A stretch of 64,000 nt of DNA from Bradyrhizobium sp. CCH5-F6 (GTDB taxonomy: Bacteria > Pseudomonadota > Alphaproteobacteria > Rhizobiales > Xanthobacteraceae): contig NZ_LSIC01000190.1 in the NCBI RefSeq assembly GCF_001556045.1, positions 76,803 to 140,802 of the forward strand. Direction: 5' to 3'. How positions within the stretch are numbered: the first letter of the stretch is position 1; each line of letters opens with the position of its first letter. The position numbers and the translations under genes are program-made. Below the pieces are notes generated by a model. The model was not told the origin of the DNA, did not search any database, and saw only the letters and a program-made list of their open reading frames with translations. Shown in pieces: positions 51,712-60,822 of the stretch.

Positions 51712-52871
51712 CCGTTCCCCTCCGCATCGGGTTCATTCCGCTGGTCGATGCTGCGGCGCTGATCGTCGCCGTCGACAAGGGGTTCACCGCCGCCGAAGGC
51801 CTCGACGTCGAGCTGGTGCGCGAGGTGTCCTGGTCCAACGTCCGCGACAAGCTCAATATCGGCCTGTTCGATGCCGCGCATCTCCTCGCGCCCGTGGCGA
51901 TCGCCTCTTCGCTCGGGCTCGGTCACGTCAAGGTGCCGATCGCCGCGCCGTTCAATCTCGGCATCAACGGCAATGCCATCACGGTGTCGCCGGCGCTCCA
52001 TGCCGCACTGATGGAGGAGATCGACGGCGACCGCTTCGATCCCATGGTGACGGCCAAGGCGTTGGCGCGGCTGGTTGCGAAACGTCGCAAGGCCGGGGCC
52101 GAGCCGCTGACCTTCGGCATGACTTTCCCGTTCTCCACCCACAACTACCAATTGCGGTTCTGGATGGCCGCGGCGGGCGTCGATCCGGACGAGGACGTGC
52201 GCCTCGTGGTGCTGCCGCCGCCCTATATGGTCGACAGCCTCAAGAACGGCCACGTCGATGCGTTCTGCGTCGGCGCGCCCTGGAATTCGGTCGCGGTGGA
52301 TCTCGGCATCGGTCACATCCTGCATTTCGTCTCCGACATCCTGGTCCGTGCGGCGGAGAAGGTGCTGGCCGTGCGTCAGGCCTGGGCCGAGACCAATCCG
52401 GACGTGGTCGCCAGCCTCGTGCGCGCGGCGGTGAAGGCCGCCGAGTTCATCGAGCATCCGGAAAATCGGACCGAAGCGGCGCGGATCCTGGCCCAGCCGG
52501 AGCGGATCGGCGTCGATGCCGAGGTCATCCAGCGCACCCTGACGGGGCGCCTGAAGATCTCGCCCGACGGCACCTTCCGCGAAAGCGGCCGTTACCTTCT
52601 CGTGGGACGCGAGGAGGCGGGGCGCCCCGACCCGATCCAGGCCGCCTGGCTCTATGCTCAGATGGTGCGTTGGGGGCAGACGGCGCTGACCCCGGACGGC
52701 GTCAAGACGGCGATGGCGGTGTTCAGGCCCGATCTTTACGACGCAGCCCTTGGCAACAGGGCGCCCCCTGAAGCTCCAGCAGCGTTCGGCGCCTTCGCCG
52801 GGCCGGTCTTCGATCCCGACAACATCAGGGGGCATCTCGAGGCCTTCGAGGTCGGGCGCTGGAAAGGCTGA
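51708..52871 (+). CDS. nasS: Nitrate/nitrite sensor NasS
   Basis: 387 residues, NrtA/CmpA-type ligand-binding fold but without signal peptide (MTVPLRIGFIPLVDAAALIV), as expected for a cytoplasmic sensor. Ligand pocket segments are FGMTFPFSTHNYQLRFWMAA and CVGAPWNSVAVDLGIGH. NasS holds NasT inactive until it binds nitrate or nitrite. Co-translated with nasT and followed by the nitrite reductase operon it should control. Confidence 0.93.
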   Translation: MTVPLRIGFIPLVDAAALIVAVDKGFTAAEGLDVELVREVSWSNVRDKLNIGLFDAAHLLAPVAIASSLGLGHVKVPIAAPFNLGINGNAITVSPALHAALMEEIDGDRFDPMVTAKALARLVAKRRKAGAEPLTFGMTFPFSTHNYQLRFWMAAAGVDPDEDVRLVVLPPPYMVDSLKNGHVDAFCVGAPWNSVAVDLGIGHILHFVSDILVRAAEKVLAVRQAWAETNPDVVASLVRAAVKAAEFIEHPENRTEAARILAQPERIGVDAEVIQRTLTGRLKISPDGTFRESGRYLLVGREEAGRPDPIQAAWLYAQMVRWGQTALTPDGVKTAMAVFRPDLYDAALGNRAPPEAPAAFGAFAGPVFDPDNIRGHLEAFEVGRWKG

Positions 52872-53204
52872 TTCGGATCTGCTCTGTTTTCGAGCACGTA
52901 AGTTCGCTGGCTAATGTTTGGGCTGACTGCTCGAATTTCGGGAGACTTCCCAGACGGGTATTTCCCGAGGGTGTCCTAATCCCCTGATATTACAATGCGA
53001 TCTATTTCGACCAAGCTGGCACGCAACTTGAATGTTGCACTGCGGCCAGCTTGTCATTGGTGCCTGCTGAGCCAAGTCCCACAGCAACGAAGCTGAATGG
53101 ACCGTCGGGTTGCAAAGCAGGCTCTTGAGCCGGCCGAGTTCCCCGCGGGTCGCACAATTTCCGTCGAAGCCACTCTGGTGGCCGCAGGAGCTTCGTTACC
53201 GACC
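52872..53204. other. Intergenic region between nasS and nirA
   Basis: 333 bp. Contains a dyad TGCTC-N7-GAGCA (52880-52896), a cluster of overlapping inverted repeats (TCGGGA 52938-52943 with TCCCGA 52963-52968; local GGGA/TCCC and CGGG/CCCG) and a sigma54-type promoter (53017-53031). The dyads could be NtrC sites or the nasS terminator. A canonical pair of ANTAR hexaloop hairpins was not found in the predicted leader. Confidence 0.45.
53017..53031 (+). promoter_or_regulatory. Sigma54 (-24/-12) promoter of the nirA operon
   Basis: TGGCACGCAACTTGA matches TGGCACN5TTGC at all but the last base. GG (-24) at 53018-53019 and the -12 G at 53030 keep the required spacing. Transcription would begin near 53042, leaving a ~160-nt leader before ATG 53205. 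This implies control by nitrogen status through NtrC in addition to NasT. Confidence 0.65.
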
Positions 53205-54989
53205 ATGAAAATCGAAACGCTCTCAGTCGACTTTACCGACGAGCAGAAACGCTATCTCGAAGGCTTCACGACCGGCTTGCAGATCAGCCGGGTCGGCCGC
53301 GGTCTCGGCGCCGGCGCTGCCGGCAAGGCGAATGCCGAGCCTGTTGGTCCCGATGCCGTGCATATCAAGGCGCAGGACAAGGTGATTGCGTCGGGCAAGA
53401 AGCTCGCCGATCAGGAGAAGTTCAAGCGCGACGAGCATCCCTTCGATGCCTATCCGCGGCTGCGCCAGCAGGCGCTCGACAACGCGCCGCCGAGCCCGGC
53501 GGACAATTTCCGCTGGCGCTATTACGGGATCTTCTACGTCGCGCCGACGCAGGACTCCTACATGTGCCGCCTGCGCATTCCCAACGGCATCATGAAGCAC
53601 TGGCAGCTGTCGGGCCTTGCCGATCTCGCCGACGAACTCTGCGGCCCCTACAGCCACGTCACCACCCGCGCCAATCTCCAGCTCCGCGAGATCCCACCGA
53701 AGCACGCGGTGAAGCTGATCGAGGGCATCCAGGACCTCGGCCTGTGCTCGCGCGGCTCCGGCGCCGACAACATCCGCAACGTGACGGGAACGCCGACGGC
53801 CGGCATCGATCCGCAGGAAATCATCGACACGCGGCCCTATGCCCGCGAGTGGCACTATCACATTCTCAACGACCGCTCGCTCTACGGCCTGCCGCGCAAG
53901 TTCAACGTCGCCTTCGACGGTGCCGGCAGGATCGCGGTGCTTGAGGAGACAAACGACATTGCTTTCACCGCGTACGAGGTGAAGGACGGGTTCGGCGTTG
54001 AGCCCGGCGTCTGGTTCCGCCTCGGCCTCGGCGGCATCACCGGCCACAAGGACTTTGCGAAATATTCCGGCATCGTCGTCAAGCCGGAGCAGGCGACGGC
54101 CGTTGCCGACGCGATCGTGCGCGTGTTCATCGACCATGGCGACCGCACCAACCGCAACAAGGCGCGCCTGAAATACGTGCTCGACGCCATGGGCCATGAC
54201 GGCTTCCTGAGGCTCGTCGAGGAGCGGCTGAAGACGCCGTTCACGCGCGTGCCGGAAGAGGCGTTCGCGCCGCGGCCGGCGGCGGACCGCATGGCGCATA
54301 TCGGCGTGCACAAGCAGAAGCAGGAGGGTCTCAACTGGATCGGCGTGTCGCTGACACTCGGCAAGCTCACCTCCGATCAGATGCGGGGCCTCGCCAAGGT
54401 CGCGCGCGATCTCGGCGACGGCGATATCCGCCTCACGGTCTGGCAGAACCTCTTGATCCCGGGCGTGCGCGACGAAAATGTCGAGCTGGCGGTCGCGGCG
54501 ATCAAGCAGATCGGGCTTGCGGTGGAGGCCTCGCACATCCGCGCGGGGCTGATCGCCTGCACTGGCAATGCCGGTTGCCGCTTTGCCGCGGCGAACACCA
54601 AGCGCCACGCAGCCGAGATAGGTGATTGGTGCGAGCCGCGCGTCCCGATGGACAAGCCGGTCAACATCCATGTCACCGGCTGTCACCATTCCTGCGCCCA
54701 GCACTACATCAGCGACATCGGATTGATCGGCGCGCGCGTGCCTGTCAACGACGAGGACACGGTCGAGGGTTATCACCTCTTCACCGGCGGCGGCTTCGGC
54801 CCCGATGCCGATGTCGGGCAGGAGGTCTATCACGACCTCAAGGCCGAGGACGCGCCGAAGACGGTCGAAGGACTGCTCAAGGCCTACATCGCCCATCGTT
54901 CGTCTCCCGATGAAACGTTCCTGTCTTTTGCGCGCCGCCATGACGGCGAAACGCTGCGCAAGCTTGCCGATGCACAGGTGTCCGCATGA
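53205..54989 (+). CDS. nirA: Assimilatory nitrite reductase, NirA type (siroheme, 4Fe-4S)
   Basis: 594 residues with the duplicated ferredoxin-like halves of sulfite/nitrite reductases. The 4Fe-4S/siroheme cysteines are present as IACTGNAGCRFA and TGCHHSCAQHY (C-x5-C and C-x3-C). The ring-binding arginines lie around YMCRLRIPNGIMK and SHVTTRANLQLREIPP. Nitrite rather than sulfite is favoured by the adjacent nasT-nasS. ATG 53205 is preferred; an in-frame ATG at 53097 would add 36 residues covering what should be leader RNA. Overlaps the next gene by ATGA. Confidence 0.88.
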   Translation: MKIETLSVDFTDEQKRYLEGFTTGLQISRVGRGLGAGAAGKANAEPVGPDAVHIKAQDKVIASGKKLADQEKFKRDEHPFDAYPRLRQQALDNAPPSPADNFRWRYYGIFYVAPTQDSYMCRLRIPNGIMKHWQLSGLADLADELCGPYSHVTTRANLQLREIPPKHAVKLIEGIQDLGLCSRGSGADNIRNVTGTPTAGIDPQEIIDTRPYAREWHYHILNDRSLYGLPRKFNVAFDGAGRIAVLEETNDIAFTAYEVKDGFGVEPGVWFRLGLGGITGHKDFAKYSGIVVKPEQATAVADAIVRVFIDHGDRTNRNKARLKYVLDAMGHDGFLRLVEERLKTPFTRVPEEAFAPRPAADRMAHIGVHKQKQEGLNWIGVSLTLGKLTSDQMRGLAKVARDLGDGDIRLTVWQNLLIPGVRDENVELAVAAIKQIGLAVEASHIRAGLIACTGNAGCRFAAANTKRHAAEIGDWCEPRVPMDKPVNIHVTGCHHSCAQHYISDIGLIGARVPVNDEDTVEGYHLFTGGGFGPDADVGQEVYHDLKAEDAPKTVEGLLKAYIAHRSSPDETFLSFARRHDGETLRKLADAQVSA

Positions 54990-56596
54990 ACCAGATCACC
55001 CCTCCACCCAAGCTCGACATCATCCCACCCAGCGCGCCGTTCTCCGACGCGCAGCGATCCTGGCTCAACGGCTTCTTCGCCGGCCTGCTGTCGCCCGACG
55101 TCGCCGCGCCGCTTTCGGCGGAGCAGGGTGCCGCGGTCATGCAGGGCGCGGCCGGTGATGGCGACGACGGCGAGGCGCCATGGCACGACCAGACCATGCC
55201 GATCGCCGAGCGGATGAAGCTCGCCGAGGGACGCCCCCTGCGCCGCAAGATGATGGCGGCGATGGCGCAGCAGGATTGCGGTCAGTGCGGCTACAACTGT
55301 CACGATTACTCGGAGGCGATCGCGAGCCGCAGCGAGGCACGGCTCAACCTCTGCGTTCCCGGCGGAAAGGAAACCGCGCGGATGCTGAAGTCGCTGTACG
55401 AGGAGCTCGACAAGGCTCCAGCGGCCAAAGCGGCGGACAAGCCGGAGACGGCGGCGCCGGCCGTGACCGTGACGATCGCAGAACCGGGCCGCTCGCGCGA
55501 CAACCCCGTCAGCGCGACATTCCTGTCCCGCCGCCTCCTCAACAAGGGGAAGTCGGAGAAGGAGACCTATCACGTCGAATTCGATCTCTCCGAGAGCAAG
55601 CTCGACTACGTCGTCGGCGACAGTTTTGGCGTGTTCCCGCGCAATGATGTCGGCCTCGTCGACCAGATCATCGCGCTGCTCGGCGCCTCCCACACCACCA
55701 AGGTCAATGGCAAGACGCTGCGCGAGGTGTTGATCGACGACGTGTCGTTGTCGCCGGCGCCGGACACGCTGTTCGAGCTGATCTCGTTCATCACGGGCGG
55801 TGCGGCGCGCGAGAAGGCGCGGGCGCTTGCGCAGGGCGAGGATCCCGATGGCGATGCCGCCACCCTCGACGTCATGGCCGGGCTGCAGAAGTTTTCCGGC
55901 ACGCGGCCGCATCCCGAGGCCTTCGTCGAGGCGCTGGAGCCGCTGCAGCCGCGACTCTATTCGATCTCGTCTTCGCACAATGCGACGCCCGGAAAGCTGT
56001 CGCTGACGGTCGATTCCGTGCGCTACGTCATCGGCAAGCGCAAGCGCCTCGGTGTCGCTTCGACCTTTCTCGGCGATCGCATCAAAGATGGCGAGAAGCT
56101 CAAGGTCTATGTGCAGAAGGCACACGGCTTCGGCCTGCCGCGGGACCCGAAGACCCCAATCATCATGGTCGGTCCCGGCACCGGCATCGCGCCGTTCCGT
56201 GCCTTCCTGCTCGACCGCAAGGCCACCGGAGCCCCCGGCAAGAACTGGCTGTTCTTCGGCCATCAGCGCAGCGATTGCGACTTCTTCTACCAGGACGAGC
56301 TCAACGCGATGAAGACGGCGGGCGTGCTCACGCGCCTGTCGCTGGCTTGGTCGCGCGACGGCGAGAAGAAGTTCTACGTGCAGGACCGCATGCGCGAGGT
56401 CGGCCGCGAGGTGTGGACCTGGCTTGCCGAAGGCGCGCATTTCTACATCTGCGGCGATGCCAAGCGCATGGCCAAGGACGTCGAGCGCGCGCTGGTCGAC
56501 ATCGTCGCCCAGTTCGGCGCACGCTCGACCGACGAGGCCGTCAGCTTCGTCGCCGAGCTGAAGAAGACCGGACGCTTCCAGGCCGACGTTTACTAG
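54986..56596 (+). CDS. CysJ-like FAD/NADPH reductase with N-terminal Fe-S motif
   Basis: 536 residues. The N-terminal part carries cysteines 98, 101, 105 and 123 (DCGQCGYNC and NLCVPGG), a likely 4Fe-4S site, instead of the flavodoxin (FMN) domain of CysJ. The rest is a ferredoxin-NADP reductase-like unit: FAD motif RLYSISSSHN, pyrophosphate loop VGPGTGIAPFRAFL, NADPH part WLFFGHQRSDCDF. It is co-translated with nirA and most simply passes electrons from NADPH through FAD and the cluster to the nitrite reductase. Confidence 0.82.
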   Translation: MNQITPPPKLDIIPPSAPFSDAQRSWLNGFFAGLLSPDVAAPLSAEQGAAVMQGAAGDGDDGEAPWHDQTMPIAERMKLAEGRPLRRKMMAAMAQQDCGQCGYNCHDYSEAIASRSEARLNLCVPGGKETARMLKSLYEELDKAPAAKAADKPETAAPAVTVTIAEPGRSRDNPVSATFLSRRLLNKGKSEKETYHVEFDLSESKLDYVVGDSFGVFPRNDVGLVDQIIALLGASHTTKVNGKTLREVLIDDVSLSPAPDTLFELISFITGGAAREKARALAQGEDPDGDAATLDVMAGLQKFSGTRPHPEAFVEALEPLQPRLYSISSSHNATPGKLSLTVDSVRYVIGKRKRLGVASTFLGDRIKDGEKLKVYVQKAHGFGLPRDPKTPIIMVGPGTGIAPFRAFLLDRKATGAPGKNWLFFGHQRSDCDFFYQDELNAMKTAGVLTRLSLAWSRDGEKKFYVQDRMREVGREVWTWLAEGAHFYICGDAKRMAKDVERALVDIVAQFGARSTDEAVSFVAELKKTGRFQADVY

Positions 56597-56734
56597 GGCC
56601 GCGTAGCCATAATTCGTCATGCAGCTTCCGGCATCGCTTCGTCCGCTTCACGCCCGCAGCGGACGAGGGACGCCATAGCCAACGTCCTGATGTGGTCATC
56701 GGTTCAACGTAAGCTGGCGTCGCCGGGACCTATG

Positions 56735-57292
56735 TCATCGCTTTCCGTATTCCGTGAACAAATAATCCCGTGACTGCACCACGGTGTGACAAGCGTAGCC
56801 GCATTTTGCATCGTTTGATTGCGGAGGCTTGTCTGCTTCGGTGCCGGGAGTGAAGTTGCCGCTTGCAACGTCGTACTTGAAGACTGCCCATCCCCAGCCG
56901 CCGCTGTCTGCGAACCTCTTGGAGTCCTTCACCATGAAATCGACGTCATGCAAGGAGCCCGGCACGATCGTGTCCTGAAAGTGCTGGTTCATCTTCGGGG
57001 TCCAATGGACCTTCGCCATTTTGGCTCCATCGGGGAAGGGCTGTCCATTTTCGGGGATTCCAGCCTTGTATGCCGCGATCATCTCTGGATTAGCCAAGAT
57101 TACGGCGACCAGCTTCAGGCCTGGGCTTTGGCTGGTAGCAACCACTTCCCAGCTTTCGTATCCTCTGAATTCAGCGAATGCGAGACCACCAGGCACCTTC
57201 AAGGCGTACTTATCCTGTTGAGCAAAGACAGAGCCGGCGGCTACTGCCAGGCTTGTTGCGGCAAGGATCATTGCGGAGAGTCTTGACCTCAT
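56735..57292 (-). CDS. Cytochrome P460 family periplasmic protein
   Basis: 185 residues. Signal peptide (MILAATSLAVAAGSVFAQ), P460 core (FRGYESWEVVATSQSPG; VHWTPKMN; DVDFMVKDSKRFADSGGWGW), and a C-terminal heme attachment site. The site reads CGYACH, with three residues between the cysteines instead of two, followed by HTVVQSRDYLFTEYGKR. P460 proteins bind a cross-linked heme and oxidise hydroxylamine or bind NO; cytochrome c'-beta relatives share the fold. Its third positions are less GC-rich than the neighbours, as is the DNA upstream, hinting at separate origin. Confidence 0.85.
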   Translation of the reverse strand: MRSRLSAMILAATSLAVAAGSVFAQQDKYALKVPGGLAFAEFRGYESWEVVATSQSPGLKLVAVILANPEMIAAYKAGIPENGQPFPDGAKMAKVHWTPKMNQHFQDTIVPGSLHDVDFMVKDSKRFADSGGWGWAVFKYDVASGNFTPGTEADKPPQSNDAKCGYACHTVVQSRDYLFTEYGKR

Positions 57293-57755
57293 GTCTGCCT
57301 CGCGCCAATGAGCTGTGAACGTGGAAAGTCACTTCCCCCAAATCGATTGGGAGATCATCTATCGAGATCAGCAACTCCGAAGTGAGGGAGCTGGTCGCAA
57401 CAAATATTGGCAAGTTCGGCTGGTAAGACGCGAAGTCGCTTGGCTCATGGCCTGGCGAACTTGGCGGTGGCGAGTAGCGCTTCCGGGTAGTCTGTCAACC
57501 GTCGAACACTACCACTGTACCAAAGAGACTCGCCCGGTCAAGAGATATGCTTCGATCCGTCATAGGCGTAGCTCGTTTCGGAAATTAAGAACACGTCAAT
57601 CCAAGCGAGCTGGAAATCTGCGATATCTTCGAGACTCGCGTTCAAATTCAAAATTGACTTGCGCAAGCAGCGTCCTTTGGTCGACACCCGATCCGCCATG
57701 ACTACCCGACCGGAGTCGGTCGGCAGACCTTCCCTAGCAGGTGATCGGTGACGCA
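57293..57755. other. AT-richer intergenic region, no gene
   Basis: 463 bp of visibly lower GC than the rest of the window. The longest plus-strand frame (57315-57701) has no protein-like composition and no ribosome binding site. It may carry the P460 promoter. Confidence 0.4.
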
Positions 57756-58475
57756 ATGGCCAATCCGGCCGAACTCGACAAGCTGAAGCTCCGCATTCAG
57801 GCGTTGCGCGCCAAGACGATCGCCAATGGCTGCACCGAGGACGAGGCGCTGTCGGCCGCGGCCAAGGTCGCCGAGCTGCTCGATCGCCATGATCTGTCGC
57901 TCTCCGACGTCGAGCTGCGCGCCTCGCCGTGCGAACGGCGGGTCTTCGAGACCCATCGCAAAAAGCGCATTCCCTTGGAGGACTGCATCGGCGCGATCGC
58001 TCATTTCTGCGATTGCAGGGTCTGGCGCGAGAAGAACGCGGCCGGCGAGAGCAGCTACGTGTTCTTCGGTCTCGGCGCCGATGTCGAGGTCGCGCATTAT
58101 CTGGCCGAATTGATCGACGGCGCCGTGCGCGCCGAACTCGGCCGCTTCAAGACCTCGGCCGACTACGCCACGTTCCGTCACCAGGAGCGCCATCTGGCCA
58201 ATGCCTCCTTCGCGCTCGGCATGGTGGCGTCGATCGCGGACAGGCTGGTGGCGATCAAGGCCGGTCGCGATCAGGTCAACGCAAGCACCGGCCGCGGCCT
58301 GGTCGTGCTCAAGACCTCGGTGGTCGATGCGGAATTCGACAAGCTCGACCTGAAGATCCGGACCCAGCGCAGCACCAGCCGGATGGTGTCGATGACGGCC
58401 TTTGAAGCCGGCGGTGCCGCCGGCACCTCGCTCGCCATCAATCCCGGGCTTGGCGGGGCGCGCAAGGGAAGCTGA
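57756..58475 (+). CDS. DUF2786 domain protein
   Basis: 239 residues. The N-terminal DUF2786 helix pair is clear (KLKLRIQALRAKTIANGCTE followed by DEALSAAAKVAELLDRHDL), then a second conserved region (VFFGLGADVEVAHYLAELID; ARHQERHLANASFALGM in the form FRHQERHLANASFALGM). Such proteins are widespread in phages and bacteria and of unknown function; a metal-dependent or nucleic acid role has been guessed. GTG 57741 is an alternative start. Confidence 0.75.
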   Translation: MANPAELDKLKLRIQALRAKTIANGCTEDEALSAAAKVAELLDRHDLSLSDVELRASPCERRVFETHRKKRIPLEDCIGAIAHFCDCRVWREKNAAGESSYVFFGLGADVEVAHYLAELIDGAVRAELGRFKTSADYATFRHQERHLANASFALGMVASIADRLVAIKAGRDQVNASTGRGLVVLKTSVVDAEFDKLDLKIRTQRSTSRMVSMTAFEAGGAAGTSLAINPGLGGARKGS

Positions 58476-58831
58476 ACGCAGCGAGGACGGCGCGGCCTGG
58501 GCCGTCCAGAGCACTGTGATGTCCTTCCAGTCTAATGCACTGCGACATCGACCAAGAATATGCCTTTGCGTGGCGGCGGCGGGGCGTGGCGCGGTCTGCC
58601 ACAATTACTTTGCATGGGGTTGTTTTTCGACCCTTCTGATCGGGAGCACCTGAGGCGGGTTCCGGTTCGCTCGAATGCCGCCGAATAGCATTCTCGGCGA
58701 GGGCAGGTCGGGAGAATTTGCGCCTTCTGGACGGCGGCCTCGGAGCAGACATATCGTTTTTTCTGCCGGCATCTTGCCGGCCACCCCGGTTGATCCTTCA
58801 TAATCCGCACATGGGCTATTGGAGATCGACC
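58476..58831. other. Intergenic region with a dispersed repeat
   Basis: 356 bp without a gene. It includes the inverted copy of the 24-nt repeat (58606-58629). A TTTTTTCTGCCGGC/GCCGGC patch near 58760-58785 gives a weak hairpin. Otherwise nothing recognised. Confidence 0.4.
58606..58629 (-). repeat. Short dispersed repeat, copy 2
   Basis: Reverse complement contains CAACCCCATGCA flanked as in the copy at 6420-6443, with one mismatch and one extra A. Confidence 0.45.
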
Positions 58832-58984
58832 ATGCGCGAACTCTCGGCGGAAGCCCGCCTGCACGCAACCGCGCAGTCGCTGTCGCGGAAGACAGCGGCC
58901 AGCGCCCATCACATCGCGCTCTACAGCGCCTTCGCCGTCATCGCCGCGATCGTGTTCGGCACGCTGTCGGTGCACCCGTTCTGA
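58832..58984 (+). CDS. 50-residue single-helix membrane protein
   Basis: Soluble helix (MRELSAEARLHATAQSLSRK) followed by a membrane helix (HHIALYSAFAVIAAIVFGTL) and SVHPF. GGAG lies 8 nt before the ATG; ATG 58811 is a less likely start. Its stop abuts the stop of the convergent pxpA. Function unknown. Confidence 0.55.
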   Translation: MRELSAEARLHATAQSLSRKTAASAHHIALYSAFAVIAAIVFGTLSVHPF

Positions 58985-59755
58985 TCACGCCCCACGCTTG
59001 AACGGCGCGACCTCGATCCCCGCATCCTTCAGCGCCTGACGAACCCCGCGCGCGATGTCTACCGCGCCGGGCGTGTCACCGTGGATGCAGACCGTATCCG
59101 TGCGCATCTTGATGACCTTGCCGGTCACCGACACCACCGCGCCGTCCTGCACCATCCGCACGACGCGATCCGCGATCGCTTTCGCATCGTGCAACACCGC
59201 GCCGGGCTTCTTGCGCGAGACGAGGTTGCCGTCGTCCTCATAGGCGCGGTCAGCGAAGACCTCGTGCACCATCGGCAGGTTGGCGTCCTCGCCGGCCTTC
59301 ACCAGCTTCGAATTGGCGAGCACGACGAAGATCAGGCTGGGATCGACCGCCTTGATGCCGGCCGCGATCGCCTTCGCGGTCATGTCGTCCTCGCAGGCGA
59401 CGTTGGAGAGCGCGCCATGCGCCTTCACATGCGTGACCTTGTGGCCGGCCGCGGTCGCGATCGCCTGCAGCGCGCCGATCTGATAGGCGACGAGGTTCTC
59501 GATCTCCGAGGCCTTGAGCCCGGCGATCGGATGCCGGCCGAAGCCGTGCAGGTCACGGTAGCCGGGATGCGCGCCGACAGAGACGCCGCGCGCCTTCGCC
59601 AGCTCCACCGTCCGGCGCATGATGTCGGGGTCGCCGGCATGAAAGCCGCAGGCGACGTTGACCGAGCTCGCCAGCTCGATCATTGCGGCGTCGTTGCCCA
59701 TCTCCCACGCGCCGAAACCTTCGCCGAGATCGCAATTGAGATCGACTGTCTTCAT
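58985..59755 (-). CDS. pxpA: 5-oxoprolinase subunit PxpA (LamB/YcsF family)
   Basis: 256 residues. Family start [20 protein letters not shown], then [42 protein letters not shown] and [13 protein letters not shown]. PxpA with PxpB and PxpC hydrolyses 5-oxoproline to glutamate using ATP. Last gene of the minus-strand operon pxpB-pxpC-pxpA, 29 bp after pxpC. Confidence 0.95.
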   Translation of the reverse strand: MKTVDLNCDLGEGFGAWEMGNDAAMIELASSVNVACGFHAGDPDIMRRTVELAKARGVSVGAHPGYRDLHGFGRHPIAGLKASEIENLVAYQIGALQAIATAAGHKVTHVKAHGALSNVACEDDMTAKAIAAGIKAVDPSLIFVVLANSKLVKAGEDANLPMVHEVFADRAYEDDGNLVSRKKPGAVLHDAKAIADRVVRMVQDGAVVSVTGKVIKMRTDTVCIHGDTPGAVDIARGVRQALKDAGIEVAPFKRGA

Positions 59756-59784
59756 GGGTGCTCTCCGCCTCTGGTCGTTGTAGC

Positions 59785-60822
59785 TTACGGCTCGGCCGGG
59801 ACCTGCCAAGTCCCGGCGTCCACGGCGCTCACCGCAAAGCCCGCAACATTGGCATCGCTGAGCGCCGCGATGTTGAGTGCGACGGTGTCGGCAGAACGCA
59901 GGCGATCGGGCAGGGTCCGGATCAATTGCGCATACTTGCGCGCCTCTTCCTGCGCCTCGGCCATGCTGACGGCCTTGAAGCGGAACGCGGTTCCCGCCGA
60001 GGTCTGGGCGAGGCGGCCGACATCGGCCGTGATGACGGTTGCGATCTTCGGATAGCCACCGGAGGTGCCCCGATCCATCATCAGCGCGATCGGCGCACCG
60101 TTGCCGGGCACCTGGATGCTGCCGTTCACCGTGCCGTCGGAGACGATGTTGTGGCCGTGCAGATGCTTGATGGCGGGACCTTCGAGCCGGTAGCCCATGC
60201 GGTCGGAGGTTGCCGAGATCTTCCACTCGCTGTTGAGGAACAGCGACTTGTTGGCCTCGTCGAACTCGTCATCCTGCGGACCCAGCAGGACCCGGATCGG
60301 ACCCGTCGCAGGCTTCGGCAATTCGATGCGGAGCTCCGCCGCACCGCTCGCCGCATCAACGCTGAACTCGTCGCCGGCCTGGAGGGGGCGCGGGTAGGGG
60401 CTGCCGAGGCCGGCGCGGGCATTCACCGCGAGGCTGCCGAAGACCAGCTCGCCCTTGATGGCGCCCTCGATCGCGAGATAGGTGAAGGCGCCGCCGCGGG
60501 CAAAACCGAGCGTCAACGTCTCGCCGTCCTTCAGCGTCACCGATGTGTCCATCGCGACCGGGTTTCCGGCGATGTCCGCATTGCGCGGCGCGCCAGATAT
60601 CGCGACGCGGACGGCGCCGTCGCGAGCGGTGAAGGAGGCGCCGAACGGGCCGATCTCCACGGCGGCCGCGAACGGCTCGTTGCCGACGAGCGTGTTCGCC
60701 GCCGCGAGCGACAGGCGATCCATCGCCCCGCTGACGGTCAGGCCGTAGCGCTGCGCGCCGAAGCGGCCGCCATCTTGGACCGAGCTTGCTGGGCCGATGC
60801 TGGCGACGACGAGCCGGCTCAT
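59785..60822 (-). CDS. pxpC: 5-oxoprolinase subunit PxpC (biotin-dependent carboxyltransferase-like)
   Basis: 345 residues. Typical N-terminus [20 protein letters not shown] followed by [18 protein letters not shown], and later [11 protein letters not shown] and [20 protein letters not shown]. Start ATG 60822 overlaps the pxpB stop (60819-60822), indicating coupling. The KipA/AHS2 fold forms the complex with PxpB. Confidence 0.94.
   Translation of the reverse strand: MSRLVVASIGPASSVQDGGRFGAQRYGLTVSGAMDRLSLAAANTLVGNEPFAAAVEIGPFGASFTARDGAVRVAISGAPRNADIAGNPVAMDTSVTLKDGETLTLGFARGGAFTYLAIEGAIKGELVFGSLAVNARAGLGSPYPRPLQAGDEFSVDAASGAAELRIELPKPATGPIRVLLGPQDDEFDEANKSLFLNSEWKISATSDRMGYRLEGPAIKHLHGHNIVSDGTVNGSIQVPGNGAPIALMMDRGTSGGYPKIATVITADVGRLAQTSAGTAFRFKAVSMAEAQEEARKYAQLIRTLPDRLRSADTVALNIAALSDANVAGFAVSAVDAGTWQVPAEP

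Noticed and set aside
53042..53204. ANTAR-type twin hairpins in the nirA leader
   Set aside because: Short stems exist (GGCTC/GAGCC, CCAC/GTGG) but loops are 2-4 nt, not hexaloops with A1 and G4. Not claimed as a feature.
57315..57701. 128-codon plus-strand frame in AT-richer DNA
   Set aside because: Trp/Arg-rich without domain, no Shine-Dalgarno, and no codon bias like the neighbours.
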